Assembly (NCBI GenBank): GCA_035625725.1
Contig: DASPPB010000044.1
Span: forward strand, 14,791-78,790
Reading direction: 5' to 3'
DNA from: GJ-E10 sp035625725
GTDB lineage: Bacteria > Pseudomonadota > Gammaproteobacteria > Burkholderiales > Burkholderiaceae_F
DNA length: 64,000 nt
Below the pieces are notes generated by a model that did not search any database, was not told the origin of the DNA, and saw nothing but the letters and a program-made list of their open reading frames with translations. Positions within the stretch are counted from its first letter, which is position 1. Each line of letters starts with the position of its first letter. Of the stretch, positions 17,523-25,843 are shown piece by piece. A program made the position numbers and the translations under genes.

Positions 17523-18623
17523 ATGAAATTCCTTTCCCCCGCGGCGCACACGCACGGCGCGGTAGACCGCACGGCGGTCTTGCTGATCAACCTGGGTTCG
17601 CCGCGTGCACCGACGGCGGCGGCCGTGGGCCGCTTCCTGGACGAATTTTTGCGCGACGCCCGGGTCGTGGAGATCCCGCGCCTTGCATGGCTGCCGCTGC
17701 TCAAGGCCGTCGTGCTGCCCACCCGGTCGAGCGCTTCGGCCAGGCGCTACGCCTCGGTGTGGACGCGGGAGGGATCGCCCCTCATCGCGCACTCCGAGCG
17801 CCAGCACCGGGCACTGATGGCGGAGCTCCAGCGACGCGGCCTGGACCTCGACGTGCATCTGGCAATGCGCTACGGCGAGCCGTCGATTGCGGCGGCGCTC
17901 GAGCGCATGCGCCGCGAGCAGGTGGCGCGACTTCTGGTGCTGCCGCTATACCCGCAGTATTCGGCGACGACCTCGGCCTCGGCCCTGGATGCCGTCTTGC
18001 AGGTCTTGCAGCGCACGAGAAACGTGCCCGAGCTGCGCTGGGTTCGCAGTTTTGCCGACGATCCCGGTTATATCGATGCCGTGCGCCGCTCGGTGCGCGC
18101 CTACTGGGATGCCCATGGCCGTCCGCAAAAGCTGCTCATGAGTTTTCACGGGCTGCCGCGCCGCAACCTCGAATTGGGAGACCCCTACCACTGTGAATGC
18201 GCCAAGACCGCACGATTGCTCGCCGAGGCGCTGGGCATCGGGCGCGAGGAGTACGTGTTGAGCTTTCAGTCGCGCTTTGGGCGCGCCCGCTGGCTGGAGC
18301 CCTACACGGTCGACAGCCTGCGCGCGCTGGCGCGCGCGGGCACGGAGCGCGTGGACGTGGTCTGTCCCGGTTTTGTCGCCGACTGCCTGGAGACCCTCGA
18401 GGAAATCGCTCTCGAAGCCCGACGCGAGTTTTTGACCAGCGGCGGGCGTGAGTTTCACTACATTGGCTGCGTCAATGATGCGCCGCGGTTCATCGAGGCA
18501 CTGGCCGACCTCATCGAGCAGCATCTGCAGGGCTGGCCCGTGCGCGTGCAAGAGCGCAGCGACCGCGAGGAGCGGGCGCGCGCCGCCGCGCAGCGCGCCC
18601 GGGCGCTCGGCGCGGTGCGCTGA
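17523..18623 (+). CDS. hemH: Ferrochelatase
   Basis: HemH inserts ferrous iron into protoporphyrin IX, the last step of haem synthesis, on the inner face of the membrane. The 366-residue product has AVLLINLGSPRAPT near the N-terminus, the catalytic SFHGLP histidine, DPYHCECAKTA and the FQSRFG and CPGFVADCLETLEEI signatures. ATG 17523 is preferred; a TTG 21 bases upstream is also in frame. The first 25 residues are an unconserved extension. It lies 32 bp after hrcA in the same direction. Confidence 0.95.
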   Translation: MKFLSPAAHTHGAVDRTAVLLINLGSPRAPTAAAVGRFLDEFLRDARVVEIPRLAWLPLLKAVVLPTRSSASARRYASVWTREGSPLIAHSERQHRALMAELQRRGLDLDVHLAMRYGEPSIAAALERMRREQVARLLVLPLYPQYSATTSASALDAVLQVLQRTRNVPELRWVRSFADDPGYIDAVRRSVRAYWDAHGRPQKLLMSFHGLPRRNLELGDPYHCECAKTARLLAEALGIGREEYVLSFQSRFGRARWLEPYTVDSLRALARAGTERVDVVCPGFVADCLETLEEIALEARREFLTSGGREFHYIGCVNDAPRFIEALADLIEQHLQGWPVRVQERSDREERARAAAQRARALGAVR

Positions 18624-18624
18624 C

Positions 18625-18660
18625 CCGCGGCCTGCGCCGCGGCGTCTGCGGGGAGTTTTT
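18625..18660 (+). terminator. Possible terminator after hemH
   Basis: A perfect 7-bp stem CCGCGGC/GCCGCGG with a four-base loop (18625-18642) begins just after the hemH stop. A T5 run follows at 18656-18660, but 13 bases after the stem, which is too far for a classical terminator. It may only partly separate hemH from grpE. Confidence 0.3.
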
Positions 18661-18670
18661 CGGCCAACCC

Positions 18671-18698
18671 CTTGAAATGCGCCGATTCGCCCCAATCT
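18671..18698 (+). promoter_or_regulatory. Sigma-32 heat-shock promoter of grpE
   Basis: CTTGAAA (18671-18677) is a perfect sigma-32 -35 element. After 12 bases comes CCCCAATCT (18690-18698), close to the CCCCATnT -10 consensus. The grpE start lies 44 bases downstream. This places grpE, and perhaps dnaK and dnaJ by readthrough, under heat-shock sigma control. Confidence 0.8.
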
Positions 18699-18741
18699 GC
18701 CTCTGCGAATCGAACAACTTGTTGATTTTATTGGAGGTTGC

Positions 18742-19305
18742 ATGGCGGCAGGGGAGTCGGAGGTCGCGTCGGGCGAGGCACTGCCTCGGGAGCGCGCGCC
18801 CGATACGGGGCAGGCGCAAGCTCAGACGCCCGTCGATGCGCTGGCGCAGGCGCAGCTCGAATTGCAGCGGGCGCAGGCCACGGCGCTCGAGAACCACGAC
18901 CTGTACCTCCGTGCGCGGGCCGAAGCAGAAAACGTGCGGCGCCGATCGCAAGACGACGTGAGCAAGGCGCACAAGTACGCCATCGAGTCCTTCGCCGAAG
19001 CGCTCGTTCCGGTCTTCGACAGTCTGGAGAAGGCGCTGCAGGACGAAGGTTCCAATCCGGAGGCGCTGCGCGAGGGCGTGAAAATCACGCTGCGGCAGCT
19101 GCGAGCGGCCTTCGAGCGGGGACGTCTGACGGAAATCAATCCCGTGGGCGAGAAGTTTGACCCCCATCGGCACCAGGCAATTGCCACGGTGCCGGGCGAC
19201 GGCACCGTGGCGGCGAACCATGTGGTCACGGTATTGCAAAAGGGCTGGATGATCGCCGACCGAGTTTTGCGGCCGGCGCTCGTTACCGTCGCTCAGAGCT
19301 CTTGA
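18742..19305 (+). CDS. grpE: Nucleotide exchange factor GrpE
   Basis: GrpE releases ADP from DnaK. The 187-residue product has a variable acidic N-terminus and a long coiled-coil helix (LAQAQLELQRAQATALENHDLYLRARAEAENVRRRSQDD). The compact C-terminal beta domain has NPVGEKFDPHRHQAI and VLQKGWMIADRVLRPA. ATG 18742 is preceded by GGAGG. It is the first gene of grpE-dnaK-dnaJ, behind a strong sigma-32 promoter. Confidence 0.96.
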   Translation: MAAGESEVASGEALPRERAPDTGQAQAQTPVDALAQAQLELQRAQATALENHDLYLRARAEAENVRRRSQDDVSKAHKYAIESFAEALVPVFDSLEKALQDEGSNPEALREGVKITLRQLRAAFERGRLTEINPVGEKFDPHRHQAIATVPGDGTVAANHVVTVLQKGWMIADRVLRPALVTVAQSS

Positions 19306-19405
19306 AACCGATCGAATTGGACGCACGTACAGCGGCAGGCAACAATCCCGAAACCCCGCAGTTGCAAATGGCAGCGCCGTAGGAGCGCACGAAAAGGAAA
19401 CTCAG

Positions 19406-21349
19406 ATGGGCAAGATCATCGGCATCGACCTTGGCACGACCAACTCCTGTGTCGCCCTGATGGAGGGCGGCCACATCAAGGTCATTGAAAACGCCGAGGG
19501 CGCGCGCACAACCCCCTCCATCGTCGCGTACATGGAGGACGGGGAGGTGCTCGTCGGCGCGCCGGCCAAGCGACAGGCGGTCACCAATCCGCGCAACACC
19601 CTGTATGCGGTCAAGCGACTCATCGGCCGGCGCTTTGACGAGAAGGAAGTGCAAAAAGACATCGGTCTGATGCCCTACAAAATCGTCAAGGCCGACAATA
19701 ACGACGCTTGGGTGGAGGTGCGTGGCAAAAAGATCGCGCCCCCGCAAGTTTCGGCGGAAGTCCTGCGCAAGATGAAGAAGACGGCCGAGGACTACCTGGG
19801 CGAGACCGTCACGGAGGCGGTGATCACCGTTCCGGCCTACTTCAACGATTCCCAACGGCAGGCCACCAAGGACGCCGGGCGCATTGCGGGCCTGGACGTC
19901 AAGCGCATCATCAACGAGCCGACCGCGGCGGCGCTCGCATTTGGCCTCGACAAGAAGGGCGAGCGCGGCGACAGGAAGATCGCCGTCTACGACTTGGGCG
20001 GGGGCACGTTTGACATTTCCATCATCGAGATTGCCGACGTCGAGGGCGAAAAGCAATTCGAGGTTCTCTCGACCAATGGCGATACGTTCCTGGGCGGCGA
20101 GGATTTCGACCAGCGCATCATCGACTACATCATCGGCGAATTCAAGAAGGAGCAAGGCGTCGACCTGTCGAAGGACGTGCTCGCGCTGCAGCGCCTGAAG
20201 GAGTCGGCGGAGAAGGCCAAGATCGAACTGTCTTCGAGCCAGCAGACCGAAATCAATCTGCCCTACATCACCGCCGATCAGAGCGGTCCGCGCCACCTGA
20301 ACATGAAGCTCACGCGCGCCAAGCTCGAAGCGCTCGTGGAGGAGCTCATCGAGAAGACCATCGAACCGTGCCGCATCGCGATGCGCGACGCCAGCGTGTC
20401 GAATTCGCAGATCAGCGACGTCATTTTGGTGGGCGGCATGACGCGCATGCCCAAGGTGCAAGAGAAGGTCCGCGAGTTCTTCGGGCGCGAACCGCGCAAG
20501 GACGTCAACCCCGATGAGGCGGTTGCCGTCGGCGCGGCGATCCAGGGCTCGGTGCTCTCCGGAGAGCGCAAGGACGTGTTGTTGCTCGACGTCACGCCGC
20601 TGTCGCTGGGCATCGAAACGCTGGGCGGCGTCATGACCAAGATGATCCAGAAAAACACCACGATCCCGACCAAGTTCTCCCAGGTGTTCTCGACGGCCGA
20701 CGACAACCAGCCGGCGGTGACCATCAAGGTCTTTCAGGGCGAGCGGGAGATGGCTGCGGGCAACAAGCTGCTGGGCGAGTTCAATCTCGAAGGAATCCCG
20801 CCGGCGCCGCGCGGCATGCCCCAGATCGAGGTGTCGTTCGACATCGACGCCAACGGGATCTTGCACGTCGGAGCCAAGGACAAGGCCACGAGCAAGGAGA
20901 ACAAGATCACGATCAAGGCCAATTCCGGGTTGACCGAAGAGGAAATCAACCGGATGGTGAAGGACGCCGAAGCCAACAAGGCCGAGGACCACCGGCGCTT
21001 TGAGCTGGTGCAGACTCGCAACTCGGCCGAGGCCTCGCTGCACCAGGTGAGCAAAGCGCTCGCCGAACACGGCGCGAGTCTGGGCGATGCGGACAAAGCC
21101 AAGATCGAAGCGGCGATCAAGGATCTGCAAGACGCCCTCAAGGGCGAAGACAAGGCCGCGATCGAGGCCAAGGCCGCCGCGCTGCTGACCGCCTCGCAGC
21201 GGCTCGGGGAGAAGGTCTACGCCGATGCCCAGGCCCAAAGTGCCGCTGCCCAGGGCGCGGGGACGGGGCCAGCGACCGAGGAAAAGACCGCGCAAGCGGG
21301 CGCAGAAGACGTTGTTGACGCCGATTTCAAGGAGGTCAAGCGCGGTTAG
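19406..21349 (+). CDS. dnaK: Molecular chaperone DnaK (Hsp70)
   Basis: DnaK binds exposed hydrophobic peptides in an ATP-controlled cycle with DnaJ and GrpE. The 647-residue protein shows GIDLGTTNSCVA, the phosphate loop IAVYDLGGGTFDIS, VILVGGMTRMPKV, the interdomain linker DVLLLDVTPLSLGIETLGG and the substrate-binding domain. The lid ends in the EDVVDADFKEV type of terminus. It starts 100 bp after grpE; I saw no second clear sigma-32 promoter there. The GC-rich complementary strand carries a very long open frame, which is an artefact. Confidence 0.98.
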   Translation: MGKIIGIDLGTTNSCVALMEGGHIKVIENAEGARTTPSIVAYMEDGEVLVGAPAKRQAVTNPRNTLYAVKRLIGRRFDEKEVQKDIGLMPYKIVKADNNDAWVEVRGKKIAPPQVSAEVLRKMKKTAEDYLGETVTEAVITVPAYFNDSQRQATKDAGRIAGLDVKRIINEPTAAALAFGLDKKGERGDRKIAVYDLGGGTFDISIIEIADVEGEKQFEVLSTNGDTFLGGEDFDQRIIDYIIGEFKKEQGVDLSKDVLALQRLKESAEKAKIELSSSQQTEINLPYITADQSGPRHLNMKLTRAKLEALVEELIEKTIEPCRIAMRDASVSNSQISDVILVGGMTRMPKVQEKVREFFGREPRKDVNPDEAVAVGAAIQGSVLSGERKDVLLLDVTPLSLGIETLGGVMTKMIQKNTTIPTKFSQVFSTADDNQPAVTIKVFQGEREMAAGNKLLGEFNLEGIPPAPRGMPQIEVSFDIDANGILHVGAKDKATSKENKITIKANSGLTEEEINRMVKDAEANKAEDHRRFELVQTRNSAEASLHQVSKALAEHGASLGDADKAKIEAAIKDLQDALKGEDKAAIEAKAAALLTASQRLGEKVYADAQAQSAAAQGAGTGPATEEKTAQAGAEDVVDADFKEVKRG

Positions 21350-21379
21350 TTGCATCGCGGATCGCCTGCTCGGACCGGA

Positions 21380-21414
21380 GCGCGTGCGGGGGTTCCCGCG
21401 CGCGCCCCGGTTTT
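21380..21414 (+). terminator. GC-rich hairpin between dnaK and dnaJ
   Basis: Eleven bases (21380-21390) pair with 21395-21405, with one wobble, around a GGTT loop. CCCGG and then T4 (21411-21414) follow. It could act as a weak terminator that lowers dnaJ relative to dnaK, or protect the dnaK mRNA 3' end. The structure is visible; the function is inferred. Confidence 0.4.
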
Positions 21415-21499
21415 GGCGCTGCAGCGCAGTGTGGCTGCCGACCGCTTTGCGCTGCCTTGCCCCAGACCCGTTGTGATTTGATCTTTCCGACGCTCTCTT

Positions 21500-22654
21500 A
21501 TGGCCAAGCGCGACTACTACGAAATCCTTGGCGTGGCGAGAAACGCCACGGAAGAGGAAATAAAGAAGTCCTATCGCAAGCTGGCGATGAAATACCATCC
21601 GGATCGAAATCCGGACGACAAAGCCGCCGAAGAAAAATTCAAGGAGGCCAAAGAAGCCTACGAGATGCTCACCGATGCCCAAAAGCGCGCGGCCTATGAT
21701 CGCTTCGGGCATGCGGGCGTGGACCCCAACGCGGCGGCGGGCGCGGGGGCGGGCGGTTTTGCGGGGGCGGGCGGCTTTAACGGCGGCTTTGCCGAGGCCT
21801 TTGGCGACATCTTCGGCGACATTTTTGGCGCCGCGGCGGGCGGTCGCGGCGGGCGCGGCAACGCGTTTCGGGGCGCCGATCTGCGCTACAACATGGAGAT
21901 CTCGCTCGAGCAGGCGGCCCACGGCTTTGCCACCGATATCCGTGTGCCGGCCTGGGAGAGCTGCGAAGTCTGTAACGGCACGGGTGCCAAACCCGGGACC
22001 AAGCCCAAGACGTGCGCAACCTGCGGCGGCTCGGGCGCCGTGCGCATGGCACAGGGTTTTTTCTCGATCCAGCAGACCTGCCCCACCTGCCACGGCAGCG
22101 GGCGCGTGATCGCCCACCCGTGCCAGAGCTGTCACGGAGAGGGGCGCGTCAAACACAACAAGGTGCTCGAGGTCAACATTCCGGCCGGCATCGACGAAGG
22201 ACAGCGCATCCGCCTTTCGGGCAAGGGCGAACCCGGCACCAACGGGGGGCCGCCGGGCGACCTGTACGTGGAGATCCGCATCACGCCGCACGAGGTGTTC
22301 CAGCGCGATGGCGATGACCTGCACTGCGAAGTGCCGATCTCCATTGCCACGGCGGTGCTGGGCGGCGACATCGACGTGGGCACGCTCAAAGAGAAGGTGA
22401 GCATCACCATCCCCGAGGGCACCCAAAGCGGCAAGACCTTCCGTCTGCGCGGCAAGGGCGTCAAGGGCGTGCGCTCGAGCTACCCCGGCGACCTGTACTG
22501 TCATGTGCGCGTCGAGACGCCCGTGCGGCTCAACGACAAGCAAAAGCGGCTGCTGCGCGACTTCGACCAGTCGATCAAGGAGGGCGGCGCGAAGCATTCA
22601 CCGCAGGCCAAATCCTTCGTGGACAAGATGAAGGGGTTTTTCGCGGCGGAGTAG
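21500..22654 (+). CDS. dnaJ: Chaperone protein DnaJ
   Basis: DnaJ stimulates DnaK ATPase and delivers substrates. The 384-residue protein has the J domain with the HPD motif (KYHPDRNPDD) and a Gly/Phe/Ala-rich linker (about 75-125). Four zinc-finger repeats follow (CEVCNGTG, CATCGGSG, CPTCHGSG, CQSCHGEG), then two C-terminal substrate-binding barrels. It is full length. No strong ribosome site is visible before ATG 21500. It is the third gene of the heat-shock cluster. Confidence 0.97.
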   Translation: MAKRDYYEILGVARNATEEEIKKSYRKLAMKYHPDRNPDDKAAEEKFKEAKEAYEMLTDAQKRAAYDRFGHAGVDPNAAAGAGAGGFAGAGGFNGGFAEAFGDIFGDIFGAAAGGRGGRGNAFRGADLRYNMEISLEQAAHGFATDIRVPAWESCEVCNGTGAKPGTKPKTCATCGGSGAVRMAQGFFSIQQTCPTCHGSGRVIAHPCQSCHGEGRVKHNKVLEVNIPAGIDEGQRIRLSGKGEPGTNGGPPGDLYVEIRITPHEVFQRDGDDLHCEVPISIATAVLGGDIDVGTLKEKVSITIPEGTQSGKTFRLRGKGVKGVRSSYPGDLYCHVRVETPVRLNDKQKRLLRDFDQSIKEGGAKHSPQAKSFVDKMKGFFAAE

Positions 22655-22751
22655 TTCCCCCGAACGAAAGCCGTCCCTCGCGCGGAGGGATGCGCGCATT
22701 CGGGCGAGTTCGCAAGCCAGTGAGGCTTGCGCTGTGCGGTAGCATGGGCCC
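22655..22751. other. Intergenic hairpins after dnaJ
   Basis: Two compact hairpins occupy this gap: TCCCTC/GAGGGA near 22674-22690 and a perfect GCAAGCC/GGCTTGC stem with a five-base loop (22712-22730). Neither is followed by a T-run. They may help end or stabilise the dnaJ transcript, but nothing decisive is visible. Confidence 0.3.
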
Positions 22752-24176
22752 ATGCGACGGGTGTGGACAGCGGCCCGCAGTGCGGCCGCGATGCTTGCGT
22801 TTGTGCTGGCTTCCTGCGGCGGCAGCGGCTCGGGATCATCCCCGAGCGTGCGCGTTGTCAACGCGGCCGATAACGCGCCGTATAACTTCGATGTCCTCGT
22901 CAACTCGGTGAGCGCCGCCACCGATTTGGGGTACCTGCAGGCCACCGCCTTTCAGAGCATCGGAACCGGAAGCACCAGCGTTGAGTTCGAGCCCACGGGC
23001 ACGACCACCAACGCGATGACGGCCAATTTTTCGGCGGACAACGGTTTTAACTATTCGACGCTGGCCTTGCAAGGCAGCGGCGGCCTCACCACGGTGGTCG
23101 CGGCGCAGACCAACACGGCGGTGCCCTCGGGACAGGCGCGCCTGACTTTTGTCGGCGCCTCGCCGGGGGCGGGCAGTCTGGACTTGTTTATTACCGCGCC
23201 GACCGTGGGTCTGCCGGCATCGCCCTCGATGCCCGCCGTCTCGTATGCCGGCGACGGCTCCGTGGTCGTTCCCACGCCGCTGCTGTTCACCGCGGGCGCC
23301 TACCGAATCCGCGCCACCGCCGCGGGCGGGGCATCCCAAAGCGTCGTGTTCGACTCGGGCCGCATCAGCCTGGCCTCGGGAGACGATTTGCTGCTCGCGA
23401 TCATTCCGAGCACGGGGACGGCCGCGACGTTTTCGCTGCTCGTGCTCGACGCCAACAGCAACGTCTATCAGATACTCGACCAGCGCGTGCAGCTGCGCGT
23501 GGGCAACTTTGCGCCTGCGGTGGGCTCGGTTGCCGCCTACTTAAACGCCCCGAACTCCATGGGATCCACGGGCACCTTGCTCGCATCGGGCATGGCGCTC
23601 GGTGCCGCGAGCGCGTATCAAACCGAACTGCCGAGCTCCTACCGGGTGTCGCTTACTGCCACGGGACAAAGCTCCGAGATCTCGGGGCTCGGCAGCAATG
23701 TGGCGCTGGCGCCAAGCACCGCGGTGAGCATGTTCGCCATCGGTCTGAGCAACCAGAGCTCGCCTTATAACTTGCAGCTCCTCAGCCTCCAGGACAATTT
23801 GCAAGCGCCCGCCACGGGCATGGCCAAGCTGCGGGTCGTGCAATTGGCGCCCGACATCAACAACGGCGGTAACACCCTGCTCGACGTGGTGGTTCTCAAC
23901 GGCTCCGGCGCGATCTCTTCGCCCCCCCTGGTGAGCAGCCTGGCCTACCCGGGCGCATCGCAGTATCTGTCCTTGCCCGCGGGCTCGTACACCATCGCGC
24001 TCGTTCCCAGTGGGCTAAACGCGCCGCTGCTTCCTTCGGCCTCGGGAACGGTGGTCAACCTGACGGATGGTTCCGTGCAAACGCTGGTGGTTGCCGGTTG
24101 CCAGACTCCGGGAAGCGGCATCTGTTCGGCGGCGCCGGCGGCCTCGGCCCTGCAGCTTGTGCCCTTGCTCGATTAA
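22752..24176 (+). CDS. DUF4397-domain lipoprotein
   Basis: This predicted lipoprotein of 474 residues has a signal peptide with core AAMLAFVLA and lipobox LASC, so it should be anchored in the envelope. The mature part begins with a Gly/Ser linker and carries DUF4397-like beta-sandwich domains. The first starts at VRVVNAADNAPYNFDVLVN and a later one at AKLRVVQLAPDINNGGN; both share the layout 'property of the quantity, mean, then YTIAL/YRIRA strand'. The composition is rich in Ser, Thr, Ala and Gly and low in Lys, typical of surface proteins. Two cysteines near the end (GCQTPGSGICS) could form a disulphide. Function is unknown. It stands alone between dnaJ and the paiB-like gene. Confidence 0.75.
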   Translation: MRRVWTAARSAAAMLAFVLASCGGSGSGSSPSVRVVNAADNAPYNFDVLVNSVSAATDLGYLQATAFQSIGTGSTSVEFEPTGTTTNAMTANFSADNGFNYSTLALQGSGGLTTVVAAQTNTAVPSGQARLTFVGASPGAGSLDLFITAPTVGLPASPSMPAVSYAGDGSVVVPTPLLFTAGAYRIRATAAGGASQSVVFDSGRISLASGDDLLLAIIPSTGTAATFSLLVLDANSNVYQILDQRVQLRVGNFAPAVGSVAAYLNAPNSMGSTGTLLASGMALGAASAYQTELPSSYRVSLTATGQSSEISGLGSNVALAPSTAVSMFAIGLSNQSSPYNLQLLSLQDNLQAPATGMAKLRVVQLAPDINNGGNTLLDVVVLNGSGAISSPPLVSSLAYPGASQYLSLPAGSYTIALVPSGLNAPLLPSASGTVVNLTDGSVQTLVVAGCQTPGSGICSAAPAASALQLVPLLD

Positions 24177-24189
24177 CTGAGGCCGTGCA

Positions 24190-24828
24190 CTAGCGTGGCT
24201 CTCGCTCCCGCATGAGAGCGGCCATCTGCGCTGCATTGGCATCCGGACGCTCGTCGAGACCCTCGAGCACTCCGGCGCGGTTGCGCGCCGGCTGGTTTTG
24301 GCTCAGTTTCCACTTGCCCACCAAGCGCGTGACGACGAGTTCGATGCCGACGATCTGGCGCAGCATCGCATCGACGTGCTCGCGCGGCGCATCGGTGAGC
24401 GCCCAGGGTTGCGCGAAGGAGCTCTCCTGCCAGGCGGTGAGCGCTTCGACCTGCGCACGGACCCATTGTGGATCGTCGTGAATGCGCAGCGTGCCGTAGG
24501 CGTGGACCGCGCAGTAGTTCCATGTCGGCACCACCTTGCCGTGCTCTTTCTTGGTCGCGTACCAGGACGGCGAAATGTAGCTCTGCGGGCCCTGGAACAC
24601 GGCAAGCGATTCGCTGCCCTCGGTCAGGTCATTCCACAGCGGGTTGGCACGCGCCACGTGTCCGCGCAGGCTGTCGCCCTGCGTCGCGTCCGCGTACAGG
24701 TGCAGCGGAACGTGATTGGCGACGATGCCGCGCGAAGTCAAGGTGATGACGGTTGCCAGCGGATGGGCGCGCACGAGGGCATGCAGAACCTCGGGGCGGC
24801 GCTCTTCAAAATGCGACGGAATGTACAT
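24190..24828 (-). CDS. PaiB-family FMN-binding protein
   Basis: The product has 212 residues from ATG 24828 (MYIPSHFEERRPEVLHALV), which is the usual start of the FMN-binding negative transcriptional regulator family (PaiB). The flavin-binding split-barrel motifs are visible: NHVPLHLY, GHVARANPLW and SYISPSWYATKKEHGKVVPTWNY. Some relatives repress sporulation or protease genes, others may be flavin enzymes or haem-related proteins; the role here is not known. It lies 38 bp downstream of scpA on the same strand and is probably co-transcribed. Confidence 0.82.
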   Translation of the reverse strand: MYIPSHFEERRPEVLHALVRAHPLATVITLTSRGIVANHVPLHLYADATQGDSLRGHVARANPLWNDLTEGSESLAVFQGPQSYISPSWYATKKEHGKVVPTWNYCAVHAYGTLRIHDDPQWVRAQVEALTAWQESSFAQPWALTDAPREHVDAMLRQIVGIELVVTRLVGKWKLSQNQPARNRAGVLEGLDERPDANAAQMAALMREREPR

Positions 24829-24866
24829 GCGGGACCTCGCGGGCAACGGTGGCGACGCACCCCGGC

Positions 24867-25760
24867 CTAGCTGGGCGTGAACGACAACCGTACGTACATC
24901 GGCGCGAAGGGTACGGCCTGGGTAATTTCGACCAGGCCCTCGCGCGTGAGCTCGAGCAACGCCAAAAAATGCACCACCACGACCGCGGTTCCCTCGCGCG
25001 GGTCGAACAATTCGGCGAATTCGACAAAGCGCGCACCTTGCAGGCGTCTGAGTATGAGACTCATGTGTTCGCGCACCGACAGTTCGGATCGCGCGATATG
25101 GTGGTGGGCGTGCAGTCGGGAGCGGCGCAAAATGTCGTTCCAGGCGGCCTGCAAATCGGCAATCGCCACGTTCGGGAAGCGCGGCGCGTTCGACGGCTCC
25201 AGCGCAATGAAGGCATGCAGAAAGTCGCGCCCGATGCGTGGTTGCTCGTCGAGCTGGACTGCGGCGAGCTTGATGCGCTCGTACTCCACGAGGCGGCGCA
25301 CGAGTTCGGCGCGCGGGTCTTCCACCTCCTCGCCGGTGTCGGCCTTGCGTACCGGCAGCAGCATGCGCGACTTGATTTCGATGAGCAGGGCGGCCATGAG
25401 CAAGTACTCGGCCGCCAGCTCGAGATTGTGGGCGCGAATCTGCTCGATGTAAGCGAGGTATTGTTGCGTCAATTGCGCCATCGGTATGTCGAGCACGTTG
25501 AAATGCTGGCGCCGGATCAGATACAGCAGCAAGTCCAGCGGCCCCTCGAAGGCCTCCAGGAAGACTTCCAGGGCATCGGGCGGGATGTAGAGGTCTTGGG
25601 GCAGCGCAAAGAGCGGTTCGCCGTACAGACGGGCCAGCGCCACCCCATCGACGACCTGGGGCGTGAGCTGCGTTCCTGCGTCGCGCTCGCGCCGGTTCTC
25701 AAGCAAGGCCTGCGGGTCGCCATGCGACGCGGCCACTTCCTTGGTGTGTTCGGTGCTCAT
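24867..25760 (-). CDS. scpA: Segregation and condensation protein A
   Basis: ScpA is the kleisin subunit of the SMC-ScpAB condensin complex. The 297-residue protein contains the kleisin N-terminal signature FEGPLDLLLYLIRRQHFNVLDIPMAQLTQQYL and the AAEYLLMAALLIEIKSRMLLP segment. The C-terminal winged helix ends with LALLELTREGLVEITQ. The 45-residue N-terminal extension is variable. scpB is not in this window. It is divergent from putA, with 83 bp between the starts. Confidence 0.93.
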   Translation of the reverse strand: MSTEHTKEVAASHGDPQALLENRRERDAGTQLTPQVVDGVALARLYGEPLFALPQDLYIPPDALEVFLEAFEGPLDLLLYLIRRQHFNVLDIPMAQLTQQYLAYIEQIRAHNLELAAEYLLMAALLIEIKSRMLLPVRKADTGEEVEDPRAELVRRLVEYERIKLAAVQLDEQPRIGRDFLHAFIALEPSNAPRFPNVAIADLQAAWNDILRRSRLHAHHHIARSELSVREHMSLILRRLQGARFVEFAELFDPREGTAVVVVHFLALLELTREGLVEITQAVPFAPMYVRLSFTPS

Positions 25761-25843
25761 CGATTTGCGCGCGATCCCCTCGTGGTTTGGCCCGACGCGG
25801 GGCTTGCAAGCGCCGTCAAAGCGCTGTCACGCAAGCCCATACA

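Noticed and set aside
16288..19405. CIRCE operator expected near hrcA, grpE or dnaK
   Set aside because: I looked for TTAGCACTC and its inverted partner and did not find a convincing copy.
21721..21850. Simple-sequence repeat in dnaJ
   Set aside because: This is the normal Gly/Ala/Phe-rich linker of DnaJ encoded in GC-rich codons, not a separate repeat element.
19283..22597. Very long open frame (about 1,100 codons) on the minus strand across dnaK and dnaJ
   Set aside because: It is exactly antisense to two certain genes, has an Arg/His/Leu-rich composition typical of GC-rich antisense shadows, and shows no domain.
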